Source: Geobacillus zalihae NBRC 101842 (GTDB taxonomy: Bacteria; Bacillota; Bacilli; Bacillales; Anoxybacillaceae). Taken from it: a stretch of DNA of 64,000 nt. Where the stretch lies: contig NZ_BCPV01000006.1 of NCBI RefSeq assembly GCF_001544135.1, positions 1 through 64,000 on the forward strand. The letters are read 5' to 3'. Below, one piece after another: positions 32,551-40,886 of the stretch. Within the stretch, counting starts at the first letter, position 1; each line of letters starts with the position of its first letter. The notes below the pieces were generated by a model that had not been told where the DNA came from, ran no database searches, and saw only the letters and a program-made list of their open reading frames with translations. The translations under genes were made by a program, and so were the position numbers.

Positions 32551-34977
32551 TCATTCCACCGGCACCGGCTCTTTGTCGCCGATATCGCGGAACAACAGTT
32601 GCTGCAGTCTCTCGTTTTCGACGATGTCCCGCCACGGATCTGTTGTCGCGGAAAGAGCTTTGTGAAGCCGCTCAAGCAGCGCGCAGCGCGTTTCCACATC
32701 GAACAACACTTCGCGGATATGCTCAAGCCCGACGCGCTCGACCCATTTGGACGTCCGTTCCAAATAATGCGCGGACTCGCGGTAATATTGCAAAAAAGCA
32801 CCGGTCATCTCGATCACTTCGTCTTCCGTCTTGACCGTGCAAAGCAAGTCAGCTGCACGCAAATGGGTGCCGCCGTTGCCGCCGACATAAATCTCCCATC
32901 CGCCCTCGACGCCGACGACGCCGACATCTTTAATGCCCGATTCCGCACAGTTGCGCGGGCAGGCGGAGACGGCCATTTTCACTTTATGCGGCGTTTTCAG
33001 CCGCTCAAATGTTTGTTCCATCCGAATGCCAAGCCCGGTCGAATCTTGCGTCCCAAAGCGGCAAAACTGCTTGCCGACGCACGTTTTCACCGTCCGAAGC
33101 GCCTTGGCGTAGGCGTAGCCTGACGGCATGCCGAGATCGGCCCAAATGCGCGGCAAATCTTCTTTTTTCACCCCAAGCAAGTCAATGCGCTGCCCGCCGG
33201 TGATCTTAATCATCGGCACGTTGTATTTTTCCGCGACATCAGCGATGTTCCGCAGCTGTTCGGCTGTCGTCACCCCGCCATATATGCGCGGGACAACGGA
33301 GTACGTGCCGTCGGCCTGGATGTTGGCGTGCAGCCGCTCATTGACAAACAAGGATTCCGCTTCTTCATCGTACTCGCCCGGATACAACATGCCCAGGTAA
33401 TAATTGAGCGCCGGACGGCATTTGGAACAGCCTTCCTCGTTTTTCCATCCCAATACACTCATCACTTCTTTGACCGTCATCAGCCGTTTTTCTTTGATCG
33501 ATGCAATCACTTCCTCACGGCTTAAGTCCGTGCAGCCGCAGATCGTTTCTTTCACCGCATACCGGTTCGCTTCTTCACCAAGCATATGCTCAAGCAGCTC
33601 GGCGACAAGCCCTTTGCATCCGCCGCACGAGCGAGACGCGTTCGTATAGTCGCGCACCTCGGCGACCGTCTTAAGCCCGTGTTCGGCAATCGCCTGACAA
33701 ATCGCGCCTTTTGTCACCCCGTTGCAGCCGCAAACCACATCGGTGTCGGCCATCGCCGCCGCAAGGCTTCCCTTCCCGCCTAAAGCGGCTGGGGCAAACA
33801 GCGACAGCGAGAGCGCCTCAACCGAATCGCCGCGCTGGATCATATCGAACAGCTTTCGACCTTCGCTCGTATCGCCAAACAGCACCGCCCCAACGATTTT
33901 CCCTTGGCGAACGACGACTTTCTTGTACACCGAGCGTGCTTCGTCATACAGTTTGATCGACTCCGTCCCTTCGCCATCCATAAATTCACCAGCCGAGAAC
34001 ACGTCGACACCGGACACTTTCAGCTGAGTCGCAACGACCGATCCTTCATACGGCTTTCCTTTTCGGCCGCAAATCGCCTCTGCCAGCACTTTCCCCTGCT
34101 CATAAAGCGGAGCGACGAGCCCATACACAACACCGCGATGTTCCGCGCATTCACCGACCGCGTAAATGTGCGGCACGCTCGTTTCCAAGTAGTCATTGAC
34201 AACGATCCCTCGATTCACTTCAATGCCGCTTCTCCGCGCTAAATCAACATTCGGACGAATACCGACCGCCATCACCACCAAGTCGGCGGCAATGGACGTA
34301 CCGTCCTTAAACCGCACTCCTTCCACACGGCCGTTGCCGAACAATTCGGCCGTCTCCTTGCGAAGCAAAACGTTCATCCCTTGTTTCTCCAGCTCCCGCT
34401 GCAGCAGCTTGGAAGCGGTCGGATCAAGCTGGCGTTCCATCAAATAGTCGAAAATATGGATGACATCGACATCCATTCCTAAGTGAAGCAGGCCGCGCGC
34501 CGCCTCCAAGCCAAGCAAGCCGCCGCCAATGACCGCCGCTTTTTTGTACGTCTTCGCATATTCGATCATCCGCTCGCAATCTTGGATATCGCGAAACGCC
34601 GTCACCCCGGGCAAATCCGCCCCCGGCACCGGCAAGATAAACGGATTCGACCCTGTCGCGAAAATCAATTCATCGTATTCGACTACCCGCCCACGGTCGG
34701 TCCGAACAAGCCGCCGCTTGATGTCGACTTCCGTCACCGTTTCGCCGGCAAACAGCCGAATGCCGTTTCGTTCGTACCATTCCCAACTGTTCAACGTAAT
34801 GTCATCAAGGCGCGTATCTCCTTGCAGCACCTTCGACAACAAAATGCGGTTATAATTCGGATGCGGTTCGCTGCCAAAAATCGTGATCTCAAACGCCTCG
34901 CGGTCAAATTTTAAAATCTCCTCGATGCAGCGAACCCCTGCCATGCCGTTGCCGATTAACACGAGTTTTCGTCTCAC
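32551..34977 (-). CDS. nirB: Nitrite reductase [NAD(P)H] large subunit (NirB/NasD)
   Basis: Reduces nitrite to ammonium in the cytoplasm. The 808-residue protein has an N-terminal FAD/NAD(P)H domain (IGNGMAGVRC; AAVIGGGLLGLEAARGL near 150), two BFD-like [2Fe-2S] segments (CGCNGVTKGAICQA with SCGGCKG, and CGCTDLSREE with CSKC), then the ferredoxin-like and sirohaem/[4Fe-4S] half with C-x5-C in TCVGKQFCRF and C-x3-C in SACPRNCAE. Translation begins at GTG 34977, eight bases after GGAGGG. First gene of the nir-nas cluster, below two TnrA-type boxes. Confidence 0.94.
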   Translation of the reverse strand: MRRKLVLIGNGMAGVRCIEEILKFDREAFEITIFGSEPHPNYNRILLSKVLQGDTRLDDITLNSWEWYERNGIRLFAGETVTEVDIKRRLVRTDRGRVVEYDELIFATGSNPFILPVPGADLPGVTAFRDIQDCERMIEYAKTYKKAAVIGGGLLGLEAARGLLHLGMDVDVIHIFDYLMERQLDPTASKLLQRELEKQGMNVLLRKETAELFGNGRVEGVRFKDGTSIAADLVVMAVGIRPNVDLARRSGIEVNRGIVVNDYLETSVPHIYAVGECAEHRGVVYGLVAPLYEQGKVLAEAICGRKGKPYEGSVVATQLKVSGVDVFSAGEFMDGEGTESIKLYDEARSVYKKVVVRQGKIVGAVLFGDTSEGRKLFDMIQRGDSVEALSLSLFAPAALGGKGSLAAAMADTDVVCGCNGVTKGAICQAIAEHGLKTVAEVRDYTNASRSCGGCKGLVAELLEHMLGEEANRYAVKETICGCTDLSREEVIASIKEKRLMTVKEVMSVLGWKNEEGCSKCRPALNYYLGMLYPGEYDEEAESLFVNERLHANIQADGTYSVVPRIYGGVTTAEQLRNIADVAEKYNVPMIKITGGQRIDLLGVKKEDLPRIWADLGMPSGYAYAKALRTVKTCVGKQFCRFGTQDSTGLGIRMEQTFERLKTPHKVKMAVSACPRNCAESGIKDVGVVGVEGGWEIYVGGNGGTHLRAADLLCTVKTEDEVIEMTGAFLQYYRESAHYLERTSKWVERVGLEHIREVLFDVETRCALLERLHKALSATTDPWRDIVENERLQQLLFRDIGDKEPVPVE

Positions 34978-35154
34978 GTCGCCATCCCTCCATCTTCGTT
35001 GCCTTGTTTATCGTCATCGATGCAGCCAAAGCCAAATCGTCATCACCAACAGCTCCCATAATCCGACCGTTCTTGTTCGCATCACCCTCACAATTTCCCC
35101 TTTGCCTTGGCTGTGCCCATCATATCACGTCAAACATGAAGCATGCATTTTTTA

Positions 35155-35171
35155 TGTGAGATTATATAACG
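35155..35171 (-). promoter_or_regulatory. TnrA/GlnR box 1 upstream of nirB
   Basis: TGTGAGATTATATAACG fits the consensus TGTNANAWWWTMTNACA at 16 of 17 positions. It lies 178 bases upstream of the nirB start. Confidence 0.72.
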
Positions 35172-35229
35172 CGATTTTAACAAAAAAACATATAAAAAAT
35201 CAGATTAATATACGTATTTGTCGGAAATA

Positions 35230-35246
35230 TGTAACTTTTTATAACA
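35230..35246 (-). promoter_or_regulatory. TnrA/GlnR box 2 upstream of nirB
   Basis: TGTAACTTTTTATAACA fits the same consensus at 16 of 17 positions. A -10-like TATATG (35189-35194, - strand) would place this box about 55 bases upstream of the start of transcription, close to where TnrA activates in B. subtilis. Box 1 would then lie in the transcribed region. Confidence 0.72.
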
Positions 35247-35247
35247 T

Positions 35248-35285
35248 AAAAAAGCGACCTTCCGCTTGATGGAGCGGAGGCCGCT
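35248..35285 (-). terminator. Terminator of the DnaA-domain gene
   Basis: A stem of about 14 base pairs with mismatches (arms 35253-35266 and 35273-35285), followed on the - strand by TTTTTTATG. It separates the DnaA-domain operon from the nirB promoter. Confidence 0.82.
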
Positions 35286-35317
35286 TCTTGTTGGAGGTTT
35301 GCTCGTTAAGGGGATCA

Positions 35318-35722
35318 TCAGTGAATCGGACGGGATTCCAGCAGTTCATCGATGATGCGCGCGTAGTGGTCAATGCGCCGCTCCAGCTCCTCCATCTGCC
35401 GCTCAAGGCGGGTGACGTATTGACGGAAGGTCATCGGAGCGCCGAATCGCTGTTCGAGCCGCTCTTCGATTTTCTGCCGCTCGCCGTGGACAGAGACGAA
35501 GATGCGCATCTCGCGGCCGAACACTTCGCGGACGGTTTCACTGATGAGTTCGCCGTATCTTGTTTGCAGCCATTCACATTGAATGTCGTTGAGGCATTCG
35601 ATGATGAGCCAATCGTCATCCACCGTCGCCGACGTCGAGGCAAACCACGTGTCAAACGACGGGCCGGGCAGCTTTTGCGCAAGCTTCGTTTTCACTTGCT
35701 CCCAAAGATGATGCTCCTTCAC
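35318..35722 (-). CDS. Stand-alone DnaA domain-I protein
   Basis: A 134-residue protein whose first 80 residues follow the N-terminal domain I of the replication initiator DnaA: LWEQVKTKLAQKL, PSFDTWFAST, LIIECLNDIQCEWLQTRYGEL, then ETVREVFGREMRIFV. It has no AAA+ or DNA-binding domain. The remaining 50 residues (about 84-131) form a predicted coiled coil rich in Glu, Arg and Leu (VTRLERQMEELERRID). DnaA domain I binds DnaA itself, DnaB-type loaders and regulators such as SirA, so this protein may bind those partners or DnaA; that is inference. GTG 35722 follows AGGGGGTGA. It is 18 bases downstream of a thioesterase gene and has its own terminator. Confidence 0.82.
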   Translation of the reverse strand: MKEHHLWEQVKTKLAQKLPGPSFDTWFASTSATVDDDWLIIECLNDIQCEWLQTRYGELISETVREVFGREMRIFVSVHGERQKIEERLEQRFGAPMTFRQYVTRLERQMEELERRIDHYARIIDELLESRPIH

Positions 35723-35740
35723 GCACTCACCCCCTTTCGT

Positions 35741-36142
35741 CTACTCGCCTGGCTGCCATACATGTTCGCGCAATTTCGCCCGAATGTCATCCGGAATCGG
35801 CTCGGGCCGCCGGGTGTCAAAATTGAAATTGACATACACCGCCCGCCCTTTGGCGCACACCACCCCGTTTTGGTGGATTTCTTCATAAATCGTGAGGCTT
35901 GTGTTGCCGATGCGTTCAATGCCGGTATACACGGTCACATCTTGCCCATAATACATTTGGTTGACATAATCGACTTCCATACGGATGATCACCATCCGCC
36001 AACGTTTGAATGACAAATCAGGCGTAAACAGCTTGAAAATTTCATGCCGCCCCGCTTCAAACCAAACGGGCACGGTCGTATTGTTAATATGGCCGACGCC
36101 GTCCGTCTCCGACACACGCGGCGTAATGACAGTCGTAAACAT
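35741..36142 (-). CDS. 4HBT-type acyl-CoA thioesterase
   Basis: A 133-residue hot-dog-fold protein of the 4-hydroxybenzoyl-CoA thioesterase group. The catalytic segment RVSETDGVGHINNTTVPVWFEAGR has the conserved pattern D-x-x-G-H-I-N-N, with the aspartate as likely base. Members hydrolyse acyl-CoA or acyl-ACP thioesters; the substrate is not predictable. GAAGGGAGAG precedes ATG 36142. It is the promoter-proximal gene of a two-gene set with the DnaA domain-I protein. The 220 bases upstream hold no supported gene. Confidence 0.88.
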   Translation of the reverse strand: MFTTVITPRVSETDGVGHINNTTVPVWFEAGRHEIFKLFTPDLSFKRWRMVIIRMEVDYVNQMYYGQDVTVYTGIERIGNTSLTIYEEIHQNGVVCAKGRAVYVNFNFDTRRPEPIPDDIRAKLREHVWQPGE

Positions 36143-36324
36143 AAACGCTCTCCCTTCACAAGAACTGGAATCGTCTTTTGTCGAATTTAGGGGACTTATG
36201 TATATGAGTTCGCTCCACGATGTGGAAATTCCTGCTTCACCATCAAGAAAACGTGAAAAACGTCACCCCTTGAGCGGAAGGGGATCCAACCTGAGGAGCG
36301 AGACCCTATTTCCAACAGCCAAAG

Positions 36325-36356
36325 AAAAAACAGGAGCCTGAAGCAGCCCCTGTTTT
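36325..36356 (-). terminator. Terminator of the iron alcohol dehydrogenase gene
   Basis: Wait-free stem AACAGG-GC paired to GC-CCTGTT (36329-36338 and 36344-36354) with a T-run on the - strand and a shorter one on the + strand. It is eight bases past the stop codon. Confidence 0.75.
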
Positions 36357-36363
36357 TGTGTTC

Positions 36364-37551
36364 TCACTGGTTGTTCGGTTCCACGATCGCCCCGGCAAAC
36401 GCCGCTTGGTAAATCGCGCGGATGTCGGCTTCCAAAAGCGGCATCGGACTGCGGGCGAGCAGCCGTTTTTGCTGGACGGCGTCCTTCGTCAGACTTTCTA
36501 ACGCGCTTTCCGGAATGCCAAAACCGCCGAGCGTCTTCGGAATGCCGACATCGGCGACGAGGCGCTCGAGCTCCTCGACGCAGCGGCGCGACGCCTCCTC
36601 CTCTGATAAAAAGCTTGAGTTGCCGCCAAGGGCGTTTAACATGTCCGCCATTCGTTTCGTGCAGCTTTGGCGAATGTAGCCCATCACATACGGCAAGAGC
36701 ACGGCGTTCGATTCACCATGGGCGATATGAAACTGCCCGCCGAGCGGATACGCGAGCGCATGCACGCCCGCCACGCCGGCGTTGAAAAACGCCAACCCAG
36801 CCAGGTAGCTGCCGTTCGCCATATCGATGCGCGCCTGTTGGTCCGCTCCATGTTCCACCGCCTTGCGCAATGAGCGGGCAATGAGGCGCATCGCCTGAAG
36901 CGCCAAGCCGTCCGACGTCGGGCTCGCATTGACCGACACGTACGCCTCGACCGCATGGGTGAGCGCATCGATCCCAGTCGCCGCCGTCACCCGCGGCGGG
37001 ACGGAAACCGTAAGCTGCGGGTCGACGATCGCCACATCGGCCAGCAAGTAGTCATGCGTCACGACATCTTTCGTCGTGTCTAGCGACAAGACGGAGATGT
37101 TCGTCACCTCCGACCCGGTGCCTGATGTCGTCGGAATCAATATTTTCGGCAATCCTTTTTTCTCAAGCGTTCTCGTTCCCGTCAAGTTTAAATACTCGGC
37201 GACCGAACCTTCATGCACGGCCAACACAGCGGCCAGTTTCGCCAAATCCATCGCGCTGCCGCCGCCGACGCCGATGACAAGGTCAAACTCTCCGCCGCGG
37301 GCAAACGCCACCGCCTTTTCCCCCGTTTCAAGCGGCGGCTCCGGCACAACATCCGTATACACATGCACGCTGCATCCTGCTTGCCGGAGCGGGGACGTCA
37401 CTTGCTCGACGAGGCCAATTTTTTCAAGCGCTGGATCGGTGATCACCAACACGTGTGTGCCCCCAAGCCTTTTCACTTCCGGAACTAACTGCGTAAGCGC
37501 CCCCCAGCCGACATAGCTGAGCGGCGGAAAGACGATGCGGGATGCGGTCAT
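36364..37551 (-). CDS. Iron-containing alcohol dehydrogenase
   Basis: A 395-residue group III (Fe-dependent) alcohol dehydrogenase. The NAD-binding GVGGGSAMDLAKL lies at about 92-104, the TTSGTGSEVT motif near 140, and the metal-ligand region GIDALTHAVEAYVS (about 192-205) is followed by GVHALAYPLGGQFHIAHGESNAVLLPYV (about 262-290) with the ligand histidines. The enzyme interconverts alcohols and aldehydes with NAD(P); the substrate is unknown. AGGGGGAGAG precedes ATG 37551. Single gene. Confidence 0.9.
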   Translation of the reverse strand: MTASRIVFPPLSYVGWGALTQLVPEVKRLGGTHVLVITDPALEKIGLVEQVTSPLRQAGCSVHVYTDVVPEPPLETGEKAVAFARGGEFDLVIGVGGGSAMDLAKLAAVLAVHEGSVAEYLNLTGTRTLEKKGLPKILIPTTSGTGSEVTNISVLSLDTTKDVVTHDYLLADVAIVDPQLTVSVPPRVTAATGIDALTHAVEAYVSVNASPTSDGLALQAMRLIARSLRKAVEHGADQQARIDMANGSYLAGLAFFNAGVAGVHALAYPLGGQFHIAHGESNAVLLPYVMGYIRQSCTKRMADMLNALGGNSSFLSEEEASRRCVEELERLVADVGIPKTLGGFGIPESALESLTKDAVQQKRLLARSPMPLLEADIRAIYQAAFAGAIVEPNNQ

Positions 37552-37626
37552 GGTTTTCTCTCCCCCTTATTCAACATTTTTTCGGAAGAATGAACGCGTT
37601 TTCTTTCCATCCGCATAACCAAACTC

Positions 37627-38661
37627 CTATGCTCGCCAAGCTTCCTCGAGCTCCCTCTTCAGCTCTTCGACAAGCTCCGCCGCCGGAAGCTCCCGCGCCA
37701 GCCGATATCCCGTCCCGGCCCAAAGCGACATTCCCTCCGGGTCGCCCGCCTTGGCGGCTGCAGCTCGCAGCGGTTTTGTCATATGGTGCACATGCGGATA
37801 CGCCGCCGGCGCCATGGCGCGATACTCCGCCATAAACCGGTTCACAAGCCCGCGCGCCGGCCGGCCGGTAAACGCCCTCGTCACGGCCGTCTCCACAAAC
37901 CGCGGATCGGCAAGCGCCTGTTTATGAAGCGGGTGCGCCCCGCTTTCCGGACAGCGCAAAAACGCCGTCCCGAGCTGCACCGCGCTCGCCCCGGCTTTAA
38001 GCGCCGCCGCAATGCCGCGCCCATCCATGATCCCGCCCGCCGCCGCGAGCGGAACCCGGACCGCCGCCCGCACTCGGGCCAGCAGCGGAAACAACTCAAG
38101 CGCCTCATCTTGTTCCGGATCGTTGCCAAACGACGCCCGATGCCCGCCCGCTTCCTCCCCTTGCACACAAAGCGCATTCGCCCCAGCTTCGGCTGCCATT
38201 TCAGCTTCCTCCACCGCCGTGACCGTCACGATCACAAACGATCCCGCCTTTTGCAAGGCAGCGATCACTTCTTTGTCCGGGCAACCAAATGTAAAGCTCA
38301 CAACCGGCACTCGCTCCTGAAGAAGCACATCAAGCTTCGCCGCCCAGTCGTCGTCCTCCCATTTCGGCTCGCCGACTGACGCCCCAAACCGCTCCGCCTC
38401 CGCCGCCAGTGCTACACGGTACCGTTCGACCGCCTCCTCATCCACTGTTTTGTCCCCCGGCACAAACACATTTACCCCAAACGGCCGATCCGTCAACGTC
38501 CGCAGCTCGTGAATTTCCTTCCTCATGGCCTCCGCTGTCTTGTACCCGCCAGCCAAAAACCCAAGCCCTCCGGCGTTCGACACCGCCGCGGCCAGCGCGG
38601 GCGTCGACACTCCGCCTGCCATCGGCGCTTGAATGATCGGGATGGGAAGTGTAGAGAACAT
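37627..38661 (-). CDS. Nitronate monooxygenase / NPD family
   Basis: A 344-residue FMN-dependent TIM-barrel enzyme of the 2-nitropropane dioxygenase family. Signatures are IIQAPMAGGVSTPALAAAVSNAGGLGFLAGGY at 9-40, EEAGGHR near 170 (catalytic His region), AAGGIMDGRGIAAAL near 204 and GASAVQLGTAFLRC near 222. It oxidises alkyl nitronates, here probably a detoxifying role, although some members have other substrates. It is 75 bases upstream of the alcohol dehydrogenase gene on the same strand and may be co-transcribed. Confidence 0.9.
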   Translation of the reverse strand: MFSTLPIPIIQAPMAGGVSTPALAAAVSNAGGLGFLAGGYKTAEAMRKEIHELRTLTDRPFGVNVFVPGDKTVDEEAVERYRVALAAEAERFGASVGEPKWEDDDWAAKLDVLLQERVPVVSFTFGCPDKEVIAALQKAGSFVIVTVTAVEEAEMAAEAGANALCVQGEEAGGHRASFGNDPEQDEALELFPLLARVRAAVRVPLAAAGGIMDGRGIAAALKAGASAVQLGTAFLRCPESGAHPLHKQALADPRFVETAVTRAFTGRPARGLVNRFMAEYRAMAPAAYPHVHHMTKPLRAAAAKAGDPEGMSLWAGTGYRLARELPAAELVEELKRELEEAWRA

Positions 38662-38818
38662 GTGTATCTCCCTTCTTTCAGCTAAAACCGTTTTGCCCCT
38701 CTCCTATTTTTTCGCGCTTTGTGCAGGGATTTCCTGCCCCTTGGCAAACGAATCTTTGCGTCTGACGATGCCAGCAGCTACCCGGCCAGCATAGTCCGTT
38801 TCACACCTCAAATACTAT

Positions 38819-38867
38819 TATCAAAAAACAGATGTTATCCGCTATCAAAAAAACAGATGTTATCCGC
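38819..38867. repeat. Tandem 24/25-base direct repeat
   Basis: The unit TATCAAAAAACAGATGTTAT plus CCGC occurs twice head to tail, differing by one extra A. It lies in the 297-base gap between the nitronate monooxygenase gene and a small gene. I see no other feature in that gap. Confidence 0.85.
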
Positions 38868-38955
38868 GGTTCGATCAATAGACGGACACGAACCATATCC
38901 AATCGCTGTTCCCCGGCGTCCAACAAACGGGCTGCTTGTTTGTGCATTGGTCGCT

Positions 38956-39258
38956 TTATTCAACATCTTTTAACAAACGGCTGGCCACTTCGATAAACAT
39001 TTTGCCGTCCTCAAACGAAAAATAGCGCATGCTGTTTTCATGGACAAGTTCTTCGATTTTTGCCCATGTCTCCGTATCGCTGCGATGATGGATGCGTTCG
39101 AGTTTCTCTACTTCCAACTTCAAGGCACGAACCACCCATTTCGGCTCATCCGCTAGAAATTGCAACAGCTGTTCTTCCAATTCAGCATTATAAAACGTCT
39201 GATTGTAATACGAGTCAAAGAAATATTGAAGATGTTCAAATTCTTTTCGAATGTCCAT
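38956..39258 (-). CDS. Small helical protein of unknown function
   Basis: A 100-residue acidic protein, predicted all-helical, starting MDIRKEFEHLQYFFDSYYNQ and ending with FIEVASRLLKDVE. AAGGGGGAAG precedes ATG 39258. I do not recognise the family with confidence. It lies between the nitronate monooxygenase gene and the xylose operon with no shared transcript evident. Codon use is like its neighbours, so it looks like a normal chromosomal gene. Confidence 0.65.
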   Translation of the reverse strand: MDIRKEFEHLQYFFDSYYNQTFYNAELEEQLLQFLADEPKWVVRALKLEVEKLERIHHRSDTETWAKIEELVHENSMRYFSFEDGKMFIEVASRLLKDVE

Positions 39259-39331
39259 GTTTCGCTTCCCCCTTTTCAGTTCTTCTTTCAACAAGCATGG
39301 CGTGTTATCCTGCCCCGTGGCCTGATCAAAC

Positions 39332-39367
39332 AAAAAACTCCCCAAACCATCCACTGGTTTAGGGAGT
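39332..39367 (-). terminator. Terminator of the xylAB operon
   Basis: ACTCCC paired to GGGAGT with an inner AAACCA-TGGTTT extension gives a stem of 13 base pairs with one mismatch; on the - strand TTTTTTG follows. It begins seven bases after the xylB stop. Confidence 0.85.
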
Positions 39368-39373
39368 TTGTCG

Positions 39374-40873
39374 TCACGGCCGAAACACCTTTAACCGTTT
39401 CGCCAGTTCTTTCGTACGCGGATATACATCGCGATAAATCGCAAACAGCTCTTTGTATCGGGCGACCGCATCCGGCCGCGGTTCGACGACGGATTCGACT
39501 TGTTTGAACGCATCCGCGCATTGCTTGAGCGAATCGAACCAACCGACGCCGCACGCGGCGATCATCGCAGCGCCGAGCCCCGGTCCTTGTTCGTTTTTCA
39601 GCTTCTCCACCGGGAGACCGAAAATATCGGCTTGGATTTGCAGCCACTCGGCGCTTTTTGCTCCGCCGCCGATCGAGACGACCGAGTCGATCGTTTTGCC
39701 GCTCGCTTTGATGATCTCCACCGACTCGTTGAGCGAGAACGTAATCCCTTCCATGACCGCGCGGGCGAAATCCCATTTCGTCTGCCGCGAGTCGATGCCG
39801 ATAAACGACCCGCGAACATCGGCATCGGCATAAGGCGTCCGCTCGCCGACAAGATATGGCGTAAACAACAAGCCGTTCGCGCCGATCGGCGACTCGGAGG
39901 CGCGCTTGACGATCTCGGCAAACGGCACGTCTTCCGCAAACGTCCGCTTCCACCAGTCAAAGCTGTAGCCCGCCGCCAGCGTCACTCCCATGATATAGTA
40001 GGCATCCGGCTCGGCGTGGTTGAAGTAATGCACTTTTCCAGCGAAATCTTTTTCCCCGCTTTGTTCATAGGCCAGCACGACGCCTGACGTGCCGATGCTC
40101 GACATCATGCGCCCTTCCGCCAAAATGCCCGCGCCAACCGCACCGCACGCATTGTCGGCCCCACCGGCGAACACTTTCACCGATGACGGCAGCCCGGTCT
40201 GCTCGGCAATCTCCGGGCGCAGCGTCCCGACGAACGCCGTCGCTTCAACAAGCGGCGGACAAAGCGAAAGATCGACGCCGACCGCACGGGCAATCGCCTC
40301 GCTCCACGTTTTCGTTTCAATATCCAACAGCAGCGTCCCCGCCGCATCCGATACATCCATCGCCATGTGCCCGGTCAAGCGGAAGCGGACATAATCTTTC
40401 GGCAACAAAAACACCCGCGCCCGCTCGTACAGTTCGGGTTCATGGTTTTTCACCCACAGAAGTTTCGGCAGCGTAAACCCTTCCAGCGCCTCATTTTTGG
40501 CAATGGAAAGCAGCTGGTCGCGGCCGACCTTTTCTTCAATTTCCCGACACTCTTCCGTCGTTCGCGTATCATTCCACAAAATCGCGTTGCGCACGACATT
40601 CCCGTCGCCGTCAAGCAACACCAGCCCATGCATCTGTCCGGAAAAACTAATCCCCGCGATCGACTCGGGGGAAACGCCCGCCGTCTCCCAGACGCGGCGG
40701 AGCGCGACGATCGTTTTTTCCACCCAATCGTCCGGGCGCTGCTCGCTATAACCGGAATGCGGCTGGTAAAGGGGATAGGACTCGGTCCATTCCCCTCTCA
40801 CCACGCCGTGTCGGTCGACAAGCAGCACTTTGACGGCACTCGTTCCTAAATCGACGCCAATGACGTATTCCAT
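39374..40873 (-). CDS. xylB: Xylulokinase (XylB)
   Basis: Phosphorylates D-xylulose to D-xylulose 5-phosphate. The 499-residue FGGY-family kinase starts MEYVIGVDLGTSAVKVLLVD (ATP phosphate-1 motif) and has the substrate-binding GQMHGLVLLD around 76-85 and the C-terminal FGGY signature-like ASGKTIDSVVSIGGGAKSAEWLQIQADIFG. The start at ATG 40873 is six bases after GAGGG and gives the length of B. subtilis XylB; an ATG two codons upstream is less well spaced. It lies 13 bases after xylA. Confidence 0.95.
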   Translation of the reverse strand: MEYVIGVDLGTSAVKVLLVDRHGVVRGEWTESYPLYQPHSGYSEQRPDDWVEKTIVALRRVWETAGVSPESIAGISFSGQMHGLVLLDGDGNVVRNAILWNDTRTTEECREIEEKVGRDQLLSIAKNEALEGFTLPKLLWVKNHEPELYERARVFLLPKDYVRFRLTGHMAMDVSDAAGTLLLDIETKTWSEAIARAVGVDLSLCPPLVEATAFVGTLRPEIAEQTGLPSSVKVFAGGADNACGAVGAGILAEGRMMSSIGTSGVVLAYEQSGEKDFAGKVHYFNHAEPDAYYIMGVTLAAGYSFDWWKRTFAEDVPFAEIVKRASESPIGANGLLFTPYLVGERTPYADADVRGSFIGIDSRQTKWDFARAVMEGITFSLNESVEIIKASGKTIDSVVSIGGGAKSAEWLQIQADIFGLPVEKLKNEQGPGLGAAMIAACGVGWFDSLKQCADAFKQVESVVEPRPDAVARYKELFAIYRDVYPRTKELAKRLKVFRP

Positions 40874-40886
40874 CCTCATCCCTCTT

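Noticed and set aside
36198-36341. Short + strand frame between the thioesterase and alcohol dehydrogenase genes
   Set aside because: It lacks a ribosome site and ends in the terminator; no recognisable protein.
38819-38867. CRISPR-like direct repeats
   Set aside because: Only two units, directly abutting, with no spacers and no cas genes.
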